Shown piece after piece: positions 32,638 through 41,407 of a DNA stretch of 57,510 nucleotides. The stretch lies in NCBI GenBank assembly GCA_030625085.1, contig DAOURK010000011.1:1-57510 (forward strand), given 5' to 3'. Positions within the stretch are counted from its first letter, which is position 1. Each line of letters begins with the position of its first letter. The stretch is from Pseudomonadota bacterium. Lineage in GTDB: Bacteria > SZUA-182 > DTGQ01. The position numbers and the translations under genes were made by a program. A model generated the notes under the pieces. The model saw only the letters and a list, made by a program, of their open reading frames with translations. It made no database searches and was not told where the DNA came from.

Positions 32638-34215
32638 TTATATTTTCACTCTTTGATTATCATCTATATTTTTTATATTTAAAATCTGCGGCCCCTTGGC
32701 AGCAATCATATTGAAAAAGACTTTGACAATTTCAGGGTCCAATTGTGTTCCCGCCACTCGCTCAATCTCAGCTACAGCCTCTTCATGAGGACGACATTTT
32801 CGATAAGCACGGTCGCTGGTGATGGCATCGTAGGTATCGGCAATGGCTATTATGCGGGCATGTAAGGGAATTTTTCCCCCTTCTAGCCCCGCCGGATATC
32901 CCCTGCCGTCATACCTTTCATGATGATGGCGCACTACGTCAAGGGTGGTTTGAAATCCATGAAGGGGCTTTAAAATAAGATATCCCCGGTCAGGATGTTT
33001 TTTAATTTCAGCAAATTCTTCATCAGTAAGTTTGCCTGGCTTGGTAAGGATGGCCTCAGGGATCCCAATTTTGCCGACATCATGAAGCATAGAGGCCCAA
33101 TTAACATTTTCCCTGTTCTGTAAGGTCATATCCATAGAATTGGCTATAAGCATGGAAATATGATTCACCCGTTCCGAGTGGCCGCGCGTGTAAATATCTT
33201 TAGCCTCGATGGCTGTTACCAGACATTTGACCACGGCAACTAAAAATGTTTTCAGGTTCTGGTAAAGCTCAATATTTTTTAAGAGAATAGAGATAACCTC
33301 GGTCATGGAATGGAGAAGTCTGATATTGCCGGTGTTAAAATTCCGGGTATAATGGCCGGGGAGAAAACAAATGCCGAGGGCCCCCAGACGAAGGCCGTTA
33401 ATAGTTATGGGTGTAGAAATAAGGCCTAAGGAGGTTGGGAAGTAAGAACTGAGTTTTTGGTGTCGACTGACATCATTTAAGATGATTATTTTTTTATCTG
33501 AAAAAATGTCTAATAATTCTCCCCCTAACTTTTTTAAAAACTCTTGTTTGTCATTTCCCTCATTCCAACCTTCTAAAGAGCCGCTTTCAACGAAAAGGTC
33601 TTTACCGGGAAGAGTAATAAACCCATAATCTCCCTCAATGGTATCGGTAATATTTTCTATAATTAAATGCATGCTCTTCCGGATTTCCTGGACCTCTTTA
33701 AGCCAGTCGCCCAGCTTATAAAAAAGGTTCAATTCTTCATAGCGATTGGCCAACTCCTCGGAGAGGCTTATTGTTTCCATCTGGGCTGTATAGTCTATGG
33801 CTATAAAATCAGTTATACATTGATAGAATTTAACTCTTTCGGCTGTTTTTTCTTCACTGAATTCCTTCATAGAAGTATTGTGCCGGCCCGGGGTCCGGTC
33901 AGCTATGATAAGAGAGCCCAAAAAATCATTGTCCTTCATGATGGGAAGACCCGTCAGACAGTGATTATCATCAAGGGTGAGCTTTCGGATTTCTCCTTTT
34001 TCCGGGTCATTATTAAAAAGGACCTGGTAACTGGTATCAGCTAATAGGGGGACATCTATCACTGGATATGATACGATAAGTTTCCCGTTCGGATCGCGCA
34101 GTTCAAGATTTTGATTCAGTAACTTATAGCTGTTTTCAAGGAGTTCGGATATGGCTGTAAAATCAAGATATTGAAACTGATCTGTAACCAAACGAATTTT
34201 ATCATCCTGGGACAT
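32638..34215 (-). CDS. HD-GYP domain cyclic-di-GMP phosphodiesterase with sensory N-terminus
   Basis: A 525-residue protein. Residues 1-130 form a small-molecule sensing domain of uncertain class. A helical linker and a GAF-like domain (~175-315) follow. From ~335 an HD-GYP domain is seen: RGHSERVNHI, MLHDVGKIGIPEAIL (metal His-Asp), KKHPDRGYLILKPL, VVRHHHERYDGRGYPAGLEGGKIPL and IIAIADTYDAITSDRAYR. All metal and GYP residues appear intact, so c-di-GMP hydrolysis is likely. It is cytoplasmic. It starts 96 bases after the receiver gene, with a family C half repeat in that gap. Confidence 0.9.
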   Translation of the reverse strand: MSQDDKIRLVTDQFQYLDFTAISELLENSYKLLNQNLELRDPNGKLIVSYPVIDVPLLADTSYQVLFNNDPEKGEIRKLTLDDNHCLTGLPIMKDNDFLGSLIIADRTPGRHNTSMKEFSEEKTAERVKFYQCITDFIAIDYTAQMETISLSEELANRYEELNLFYKLGDWLKEVQEIRKSMHLIIENITDTIEGDYGFITLPGKDLFVESGSLEGWNEGNDKQEFLKKLGGELLDIFSDKKIIILNDVSRHQKLSSYFPTSLGLISTPITINGLRLGALGICFLPGHYTRNFNTGNIRLLHSMTEVISILLKNIELYQNLKTFLVAVVKCLVTAIEAKDIYTRGHSERVNHISMLIANSMDMTLQNRENVNWASMLHDVGKIGIPEAILTKPGKLTDEEFAEIKKHPDRGYLILKPLHGFQTTLDVVRHHHERYDGRGYPAGLEGGKIPLHARIIAIADTYDAITSDRAYRKCRPHEEAVAEIERVAGTQLDPEIVKVFFNMIAAKGPQILNIKNIDDNQRVKI

Positions 34216-34262
34216 GGTGAACTGCTTCTCCTTACCTAATCCTTATGAAATCAAATTTTTTT

Positions 34263-34286
34263 AATGTAGCACAGGGCTTTAGCCTT
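34263..34286. repeat. Half copy of family C palindromic repeat
   Basis: ATGTAGCACAGGGCTTTAGCC resembles the left arm of the elements at 40681 and 44699. A reversed half copy (GGCTAAAGCACTGCGCTAC) lies at 29303-29321. Confidence 0.5.
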
Positions 34287-34311
34287 GCATGTATGAGCGT
34301 GCATCATCTGC

Positions 34312-34692
34312 CTAGTTAAAATACGTTCCGATTATCTTCATCAATGTTTTTGGACTGAAGGGTTTTTCAATAAATACAGTCTTATCCATAGCCTCTGCCC
34401 AATCACGGTCTTCTGTTTCGAGACTGGAAGTCATGACAATGGTTAAAAATTCTTTTTCCTTTTTTAGGGGAATAGCGCGAAAGCATAGTTCCTTGCCGCT
34501 TAATTTAGGCATATTCACATCGCTGATCACTACATCAGGCTTGAAGGTCTTTATTTTTTCCAGGGCCTCTAATCCGTTTGAGGCGGTAATTACTTCATAT
34601 CCGGCATTACTCAGTTTCAACTTGACAACGCGAATTACATATGGTTCATCATCAGCTATCAATACTAATTTTTTCCCCTTTCCATAATCCAT
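34312..34692 (-). CDS. Single-domain response regulator (CheY-like receiver)
   Basis: A 126-residue stand-alone receiver. The acidic pair is Asp14-Asp15, the phospho-acceptor Asp58 lies in VVISDVNMPKLSG, the switch residue is in IVMTSS, and the conserved Lys is in VFIEKPFSP. There is no output domain, so it must signal by protein contact. It starts 12 bases after the histidine kinase stop, its probable partner, and precedes the HD-GYP protein. Confidence 0.92.
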   Translation of the reverse strand: MDYGKGKKLVLIADDEPYVIRVVKLKLSNAGYEVITASNGLEALEKIKTFKPDVVISDVNMPKLSGKELCFRAIPLKKEKEFLTIVMTSSLETEDRDWAEAMDKTVFIEKPFSPKTLMKIIGTYFN

Positions 34693-34704
34693 AAGCGAAA
34701 GCTC

Positions 34705-36654
34705 CTATTTAATAAATACTTCTTCTCTGGGGAGAATAATAGTGAAAGAACTTCCCATCCCCAATTTACTTTCAACCTGAATATCACCTTTATGCATTTG
34801 GACAATGTTTCTGGCCAGGGATAATCCTAAACCCGTTCCTGATTCCTTTTTTACTTCCTCGTTGGAGGCGCGGAAAAATTTGTCAAAAACCCGATTCACT
34901 TCAGATTGTTCAATACCGCAGCCTGAGTCAGTCACCTTGATGAAAATCTTATCTTCCTCCAGCACCCCTTTGAGAACGACCTTACCCGCTTCGGGGGTAT
35001 ACTTGATGGCGTTGGTCAAGAGATTTAAAATAGCCACCTCAATTAAATCTTTATCTAATTTTGAATTGGGCATTTTGTCCGGTACATCACAAATGAATTG
35101 GATGTCTTTTTTCTTTGCCTGAGGCAGCACTGTTTGATAACAATCCTTGATGAGTTTATCCATCTTTATGAGCGTTTGGCTGAGTTTCAGATGTCCTGTT
35201 TCCATCTTGGATATATTCAGCAGGTTATTTATTAATCGAGACAGCCTGATAGCTTCCTCATTTATGCTGTTAAAAAATTCTTTTTTGGTTTCTTCATCTT
35301 CAACCTCACCATCAAGAATCATCTCAGTATAAGATCTGAGAGTATTCAAGGGAGTTTTTAACTCATGAGCCACATTATTTACAAATTCATGGCGTGATGA
35401 TTCAGCCTGCTTTTGGCTGGTTATGTCAGTAATAATCCATAAAAACCCTAAGGGCTTATCCTCTTCATCAAGTAAATAGAAACAATCATGACACAGCATA
35501 AGAGAAATATCCCCGTTCTGGGATTTATGCTCCAAAAAGTCATGGCCATAGATATTTTCTTTTTGCCGAAATTCACGAAAAAGTTTACCCAATTCCTGAC
35601 TCTGCTCTTCTAAAAACTCTTGCCATGATCTGTTCAGATAAGCATTTTCCTCAACCTTTAACAAATGGCCGGCTTTTTGATTGGATAAGATGGCTTTGCC
35701 CATGGAATCAATGAAAACAACCCCTGTTTTCAGATTGTCCAGTATGCCCCTTGTGCGACATTTTTCGTAATACAAAACCTTATTAGCCACCTCCAAATCA
35801 GTATTGGCTTTTTCCAATTCCATATTTTTATTCTGCTGAAGCTGAAGAATATTATTTATTCGTTCAGCAATTTGCCCCGTTTCCCCATGTAAAGAGATTT
35901 CTATTTTGGGGGATTCCCGGTTTTCCGTGATCATCTCTCCTAAATCTTCATTAATTTTATATAAGGGCATAAACATTTTTCTTAAGAGAAAATAAAATAT
36001 AAGGACTAAACCTAAAATTGCCAAGGCTATAGTTCCCATTAAATAATTAAGATTTTTATTGAAATAAACATAATGGGAGAGGCTGAGGCCGATTTTCGCT
36101 ACCCCTGCCTTATTCCCTTGAAGGAAAATTGGCTTTGAAAATTCATAGATAATATCGCCATTTTGATCATTTTTATATTTTTGCGTTAAAAGATAGTCAC
36201 TGTCCCATGAATTCCGGGCGATCTGAGAATTTTGTTCCGGTATGTATCTGCCCAATTCTAATAAGGGAAGGCGTTTATTATCCAAGATCATACAATAAAC
36301 CAACCCCTTCTCCCTGACCACATAATCCAATAAATTCACATTTTTCTTATTATCCTCAAGAAAGAATGTTTGTCGAGCAGCATCAGTAATGAGGCTGCAA
36401 AGGGCTGTACCGTCTTGTAATAATTGTTTTTTTCCAGATGTTTTTTCATAATTGTAAAATAAAAAAAGGACAAAAATAATAACAACTAAAGCCAGACTTA
36501 AGATAATCCAGCCAAAGCGATGCATACTTGTATATCCGGCTTTGCTGTGGTTGGACGTATTTTGCGCATCCGGCTTTTGCGTAGTTTGACCATTGGCAAC
36601 ATTCGGATCATAGGGAATGATTTGGATGTTTTGCTTTTTCTTTTTTACTATCAT
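34705..36654 (-). CDS. Membrane histidine kinase with HAMP and PAS domains
   Basis: A 649-residue sensor kinase. TM1 lies at about residues 48-68 (WIILSLALVVIIFVLFLFY). A periplasmic domain of ~130 residues, TM2 (LMGTIALAILGLVLIFYFLL), a HAMP-like linker and a PAS domain (GILDNLKTGVVFIDSMGKAIL) follow. The HisKA domain has NNVAHELKTPLNTLRSY (His near 427), and the ATPase domain has LNLLTNAIKYTPEAG, VTDSGCGI and GTGLGLSLARNI. It heads a kinase-receiver-HD-GYP-STAS set in front of the pilus genes. Confidence 0.92.
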   Translation of the reverse strand: MIVKKKKQNIQIIPYDPNVANGQTTQKPDAQNTSNHSKAGYTSMHRFGWIILSLALVVIIFVLFLFYNYEKTSGKKQLLQDGTALCSLITDAARQTFFLEDNKKNVNLLDYVVREKGLVYCMILDNKRLPLLELGRYIPEQNSQIARNSWDSDYLLTQKYKNDQNGDIIYEFSKPIFLQGNKAGVAKIGLSLSHYVYFNKNLNYLMGTIALAILGLVLIFYFLLRKMFMPLYKINEDLGEMITENRESPKIEISLHGETGQIAERINNILQLQQNKNMELEKANTDLEVANKVLYYEKCRTRGILDNLKTGVVFIDSMGKAILSNQKAGHLLKVEENAYLNRSWQEFLEEQSQELGKLFREFRQKENIYGHDFLEHKSQNGDISLMLCHDCFYLLDEEDKPLGFLWIITDITSQKQAESSRHEFVNNVAHELKTPLNTLRSYTEMILDGEVEDEETKKEFFNSINEEAIRLSRLINNLLNISKMETGHLKLSQTLIKMDKLIKDCYQTVLPQAKKKDIQFICDVPDKMPNSKLDKDLIEVAILNLLTNAIKYTPEAGKVVLKGVLEEDKIFIKVTDSGCGIEQSEVNRVFDKFFRASNEEVKKESGTGLGLSLARNIVQMHKGDIQVESKLGMGSSFTIILPREEVFIK

Positions 36655-37027
36655 AAGTATTAAGATGTATTTGCTAAATTCAGTGTAATTTTTTTATATA
36701 GGGTTAACCGGATGAACCGGATGAACTGTATATAAAAGAAAAATTCTGTTAATCTCGTCTCATTTAATTGAATAGTTCGTTCCCTCTCCGCTCCCTTTCC
36801 TTTATTTTATAGGGGTAAAGATATATCTGCTGACATATTTATATGCACTATTCCTCTTAATTTTTATCGGATTGATTATTTTGCAACATCGGTGAATTGA
36901 TGGGTATTTATTAGGTTAAGATCAGGTGGCGCGGATAATAATGAAAAAATCCTCGAGCAGATTGTAATGAGAAACAATCATGCCCCTTTAAGGGCATCAC
37001 CAAGCATGGAAATGCAGTTTATCGGCA

Positions 37028-37163
37028 GCTATGGCGCATGGATTTTAGTTGCTGTCATATTAAGGGCTGGTAGGCAATCTGTAAAAAAATTTTCGCAAAC
37101 TTTTTTAATCATAAGTCATTGACGCTCGATAGTTCAAAGATAAAGATGTGCGGTCAGGGCCGG
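37028..37163. repeat. Dispersed 136-bp element, family E copy 2
   Basis: Same orientation and highly similar to 19382-19515. Located between the histidine kinase start and the bactofilin stop (both minus strand). Confidence 0.7.
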
Positions 37164-37200
37164 TTTATCGGGGCAATTCTTTATACTGAAAGAGCAATTT

Positions 37201-37833
37201 TTATTTAGCGTGTATGAGCTGTTGAACAGGATCCAGGTTCATTATTTTCCTCTCAATTTTATCATTCATTTTTTGAGGGGGTTTCATAGTATTTTTTTGG
37301 CCTTCCGGAATGTGGCTGATATTCGCCTCAATCTTGGCCCCTTTGGCAATAGAAATATATTCTTTATAAAAAATTTCTCCTTTTCCACGAGCATCGGGAC
37401 CTATTTCTATCTCATTACTTTCCAGTTTTCCGCTAAATTCACCATCGACATATATTTTTCCTTTTGATTCTAATTTACCACCATTGAATTTACCGGTAAT
37501 TTTTATGTCGCCGCCGGCAAAAACATCACCGCTGCTCATCTGCCCTTCTATATTTACATTGCCGTTTTTGGTCTTTATATTACCCTTACAATTGCCTTTA
37601 ATAACAATATTTGATTTTTCTTCAGAGCTGATATTGCCCTCAACTTCTCCGCTTAATTCTAAATCGTAGGTAATGTTAATATCCCCCTTCAATTTACTCC
37701 CTCTAACAATGACAGTCTTTTCTTTTTTGACGGGCTCTGCAATATTTTGTCCATAATTTTTCATTTCCGGGGTTTCCTTTTTTTCTTCTTCCATTTCAAA
37801 ATGTTCTATATTCGTTCCTCGTTTTTTAAACAT
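37201..37833 (-). CDS. Bactofilin (polymer-forming cytoskeletal protein)
   Basis: A 210-residue protein with the bactofilin beta-helix core (about residues 40-160). The core shows the short repeating pattern TVIVRGSKLKGDINI, LELSGEVEGNIS, NIVIKGNCKGNI, NVNIEGQMSSGDV, IYVDGEFSGKLES and IEIGPDARGKGEI. Both tails are charged and disordered-looking. Bactofilins self-assemble into filaments without nucleotide and position envelope machines; in some bacteria they anchor pilus ATPases. GGAG precedes the ATG. It lies at the head of the pilus block. Confidence 0.92.
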   Translation of the reverse strand: MFKKRGTNIEHFEMEEEKKETPEMKNYGQNIAEPVKKEKTVIVRGSKLKGDINITYDLELSGEVEGNISSEEKSNIVIKGNCKGNIKTKNGNVNIEGQMSSGDVFAGGDIKITGKFNGGKLESKGKIYVDGEFSGKLESNEIEIGPDARGKGEIFYKEYISIAKGAKIEANISHIPEGQKNTMKPPQKMNDKIERKIMNLDPVQQLIHAK

Positions 37834-38234
37834 TTTTTCTCCATGATGTAAATTTTATATTTATTCCATCCAGCTTCCCATTGAATGCAGGATAATCTTC
37901 AGAAGGGTTATATATATGCTATTCATTCTTTTTGAGGGCTCGTGAAATAAATATCCTTGTCAAGATACTATTCACACTCATTCTATTTACTCGTTCTATT
38001 TAAAAGAAGTTATAAACTCTAGTTTTTTAGATCTGTGATAAAACCGAGATATTTTATATAATCCGGGAAATATAGATCACTTGTCCTTATATATATATAT
38101 ATCGGATAGCTCTTGGAAAAAAATCGATAAAAATCGGGAACCCCTTTCTTTTTTTGGGTAGGGGCAAAAATAAAAAGAATTAGGAAACAAGCATCTGCCT
38201 GCGCTACAGTGAGTTTTTTTAAGCGGAAAGTTCA

Positions 38235-38376
38235 TAATTAGTGCCTGAACGAAAACTAACCAAAATCGTCATTTCGAGTGAAGCGAGAAATCTTAGGCTA
38301 TTGGAAATGCTGCCGTTAAAAGATTTCTCCTTTCAGTCGAAATGACAAAAAGAGGTTTTCGTTCAGGCACTAATTA
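38235..38376. mobile_element. MITE-like element, family A copy 2 (perfect 22-bp TIRs)
   Basis: Terminal inverted repeats 38235-38256 and 38355-38376 are perfect over 22 bp and begin TAATTAGTGCCTGAACG. The interior contains GTCATTTCGAGTGAAGCGAG and AAAAGATTTCTCCTTTCAG. It is 142 bp long and has no coding capacity. It would need a transposase in trans. Confidence 0.8.
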
Positions 38377-38390
38377 GAATTGCAGGGATT

Positions 38391-38593
38391 TTAGGCCTCA
38401 GGATAAATTTGTTCTAAGCCGTAATCTCTTGTTTTTCTAATATTCCTGAGTCACTTCTTCATTGTATTATGTTGATATCATTAGAGATTATTTGGCATTT
38501 GCTATGTTTTCTGCTGCTATATCCGGAAATAGGCCAAAAATTCATTTTTTCAAAGGATTAGCGATTAGAACAAATTTACCGTGTTTTAGGCCT
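38391..38593. repeat. Imperfect ~200-bp inverted-repeat element
   Basis: Left end TTAGGCCTCAGGATAAATTT then GTTCTAAGCC and TAATC. The right end 38556-38593 is its approximate complement (GATTAG, TTAGAACAAATTTACC, TTTTAGGCC). It is adjacent to the family A element, forming a composite repeat region upstream of the porin gene. No coding frame. Confidence 0.55.
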
Positions 38594-38637
38594 TGACAAG
38601 CAATATTATTTATTGATATTAATAATAAACTAAAAAA

Positions 38638-38777
38638 GTTTCACGAAGAAACGAAAATTTATTTACAGCAACGGGGTTTTTAACCTGGGTTAGGTAGAAG
38701 GCCATAAAAAATTAAAGCCATGAAGGCTTTGTTCCCGGATGAGATATTCGGGAGGAAGGCGTTATGGTTTTTTTTTT
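38638..38777 (+). promoter_or_regulatory. Leader-like element B ending in a terminator-like hairpin
   Basis: Begins with the hairpin GTTTCACGAAGAAAC (38638-38652). It ends with AAAGCCATGAAGGCTTT, then CCCGGATGAGATATTCGGG, then GGCGTTATGG and a run of ten T. AAAGCC can pair locally with GGCTTT, or the CCATGAAGGC word can pair imperfectly with GGCGTTATGG next to the T-run, giving two exclusive structures. It shares order and key words with element A (18865-19035). The porin ATG is about 280 nt further on. Confidence 0.5.
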
Positions 38778-39057
38778 GTCTTTAATTTAATTTTTATACG
38801 ATAGGTAAGGCAAGGGAAAGAGCGCCAAAAAATGACAAGGAGTTGATAGAGTTTACTCAGAAAACTCTTGAACTAAAGTTTTAGCCGTTAATCAAGGAAC
38901 TGCTTGCCTGGCCGGTATAAGCCGTTCTGTCGGGAGGGAGAGATCAGCATGGCTATTCTCTCTAGATTAAAGGGGGGGAGGTGAAAAAAGGTATAAGGAA
39001 TAAAATCGTCATCAAAAAATTAGGAATATTAGAATTCTAAAAAAGGAGAGAGGAAAA

Positions 39058-40032
39058 ATGAAAAAATGGAATATCAGATGTGTAATTTTAGTTTTGGCCT
39101 TTTCAGTAATATTATTCTGTTTTAATGGCCCTGTGCAGGCCAAAGGTTTGGAATGGAGCGGGTGTATTGAGGTAGATATGCTTGGTTCTAAGCAAAAGGA
39201 TAGGATGCCGAGCAAAAGCGAAAGCAATATAGTTTTGGATACTCTTGAATTAGTTCTTGAAACTGAAGTAAACGACAATGTTTCGGCCATGGCTATTATT
39301 AAATATGATGGGGGTGACGACGAGGTGGTGTTGGATGAGGCCAATTTAACTCTGAAAAATTTGGCTAGCATTCCTCTTACCCTTACAGCAGGGAAGTATG
39401 TCTTGCCTTTTGGTGTATTTGAAAGCCATCTGGTCAATGATTCCTTAACCCAGGAAATATACGAAATCAATGCTGCCGGCATCAGTCTGGCCTATGTCCT
39501 GGAAGGGATGCAGGGAGTAGAGGTTTCAGCGTCGGTTTACGAGTCGCAAGCAGGTGTAAACGATTTGGCTGATTATATCCTCAATGCCTCTTTTGCTCAG
39601 GAAGAATTGTACAGTTTGAGTGTTTATTATAATTCAGCAAAAGCAGAAGGAGGATTTGATCGTGATGATTCTATGGGTGTTAGTTTAAATGCCGCGACCC
39701 GGAATATAACTTTTGACGGTGAGTATATTACTGCCTTAAATAGGGAAGGCGATGATCCTGCTGAAGAATCCGCCTATTCTATTTCATTTGCTTATCAACT
39801 CCAGCCGATTATAGAGTTGGCGGCTCGATACGAAGACTATGAGGATGATATTAATGGTAATCAGCAAACTGATCCGGAAGACCCGGCACAGGGTTTGGAC
39901 TATCGATATAGCTTTGGCGCTAATTATGAGCTATATGAAAATGCTACCTTAAGCGTCGAATACCGAATTTCCGAGCTGGAGGCTGAGCCTACCTTAAATG
40001 AATGGGTCCTTCGCTTAGGTGTGGAATTTTAA
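39058..40032 (+). CDS. LbtU-family outer-membrane porin
   Basis: A 324-residue protein with a signal peptide (VLAFSVILFCFNGPVQA) and a beta-barrel pattern ending in a terminal Phe (VLRLGVEF). It resembles the LbtU family, named after the Legionella legiobactin receptor: LEWSGCIEVD at the start, LELVLETEVNDNVSAMAIIKYD, AGKYVLPFGVFESHLVNDSLTQEI and YELYENATLSVEYR. GGAGAGAGG precedes the ATG. It is a single gene followed by a terminator at 40140. Siderophore uptake is known for one family member only; general porin function is possible. Confidence 0.82.
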   Translation: MKKWNIRCVILVLAFSVILFCFNGPVQAKGLEWSGCIEVDMLGSKQKDRMPSKSESNIVLDTLELVLETEVNDNVSAMAIIKYDGGDDEVVLDEANLTLKNLASIPLTLTAGKYVLPFGVFESHLVNDSLTQEIYEINAAGISLAYVLEGMQGVEVSASVYESQAGVNDLADYILNASFAQEELYSLSVYYNSAKAEGGFDRDDSMGVSLNAATRNITFDGEYITALNREGDDPAEESAYSISFAYQLQPIIELAARYEDYEDDINGNQQTDPEDPAQGLDYRYSFGANYELYENATLSVEYRISELEAEPTLNEWVLRLGVEF

Positions 40033-40139
40033 TAAAAGCGGCTAAGGGAAAAAGTTTGGGTCAGAAACAAAAGTTTTTTTTCCGGGAAACCAATTATAAG
40101 GTTAAAAGGCCCGGTGATTATACCTTATAGCTTTACTTA

Positions 40140-40178
40140 AATAACCCTCTCCCCAATCAATTGGGTGAGAGGGTTATT
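40140..40178 (+). terminator. Terminator after the porin gene
   Basis: AATAACCCTCTC pairs with GAGAGGGTTATT, and inner CCCAAT pairs with ATTGGG, separated by small bulges. T-rich DNA follows. Its near symmetry could let it work for either strand. Confidence 0.65.
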
Positions 40179-40635
40179 TATTTTCCCCATAGTGGCCTTC
40201 TACTTGCCTTTTAAGGGCTGAAATTCCTAATCCGGACAAGCCGGAACCAACATTTGTAGTAAAAAAAGGGGTAAAGTCCATAGATTTTTTTTTTGAATTA
40301 CCGATTTTGAGACAAAAAATCTATGGGATAAAATCTGTAAGATAGTCGATTATTCAATAAAACAGTGTTCTAAAACAAGAAGTTTTATTAGGTGGTATGT
40401 CCATAAGAGTAGTAAAAGGTGTTGCAATATCTATTATTTATCTCAATTTAAACAATTATTATTCCCCTTTATTCTTCCATTTACCAAAAAAATAATTACT
40501 GATAAAAATATATTTTACCCGGATCGCATTGTAATAATAAGAAAAAGAGTTAATTTAGATTTTTTATTCCTGGTAGTTATATAAAATGGCATAATTAATG
40601 CGGCTCTATATAACCACTTGTATAATATAGAATTA

Positions 40636-40755
40636 GAGATTTTTCAGAAAAATAATTTCATAATCGATATTCAGACAAAAGTAGTGCAGGGCTTTAGCCC
40701 TGCCAAAATAAATTGGTTTCATCGAGGGTTAAGCAGGGCTAAAGCCCTGCACTAC
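40636..40755. repeat. Palindromic repeat, family C copy 1
   Basis: 23-bp perfect inverted arms (40681-40703 and 40733-40755) starting GTAGTGCAGGGC. They are preceded by a 45-bp AT-rich arm (TTTTTCAGAAAAATAATTT) that is also conserved in the copy at 44656-44773. Each arm is itself palindromic (GCAGGGCTTTAGCCCTGC). The rest of the 40179-41407 gap shows no supported gene. Confidence 0.75.
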
Positions 40756-41148
40756 ATATATATTAATTATTACCTGCACTGCATATATATTGATTATTAA
40801 TCAAATATTCTATTATAGTTCCAATAAATCGTATGATGATTGAGAGAGGGGGGATTAATAAAGAATAAAAAATTAAGATAAAAAAGATGTTTATGCAAAA
40901 AAGTATGGTTTTTTTTAGGAAAAAATTTGTGGGTTTAGAAAATAAATCAATTCTAATAATCATTAATCACCCCCCCAGTTCACTTGAAATCCTAGTACAA
41001 TATAAAAGATTCTCCAAAAATATCAGTCCGTTACTGATAAATTATTTCTTTTTAAAAAATCAGCGAATTATTACTTCTTTGCCACCAAATCCAATTAGGA
41101 GAAGATTGAAAAAGGTAACATCTGTCCTGAAACTAGCCCAAAAGAGTG

Positions 41149-41171
41149 ATTTTTGTTCAGGCATTTATTAA
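41149..41171. repeat. Solo MITE end (family A)
   Basis: TTTTTGTTCAGGCATTTATT resembles the right terminal repeat of the family A elements. No left partner is visible. Confidence 0.4.
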
Positions 41172-41407
41172 GAAAAAATTAGGAGGTGATCAAATAACAT
41201 CAAATAATATCAAAAAAAGATCTAAGTCTAGCTGGCGCTGGCTAAAATTTTAGTGATTGGAATGTGGGAATTAATAATGTTCCGGACTTAAGCTAGTGAA
41301 GAATTCCTTAAAGTTAATAACTTTTATAGGGGATGGTCAGAAGAAAACATGATGAAAACATAAGGTTAAAGAGCAGATTTGCGGTTCATGGGAAGGAGTT
41401 TAATATT

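Noticed and set aside
40887-41171. 94-codon open frame on the plus strand
   Set aside because: No ribosome-binding site, low-complexity AT-derived composition, and its end coincides with a solo MITE terminal repeat; no domain pattern.
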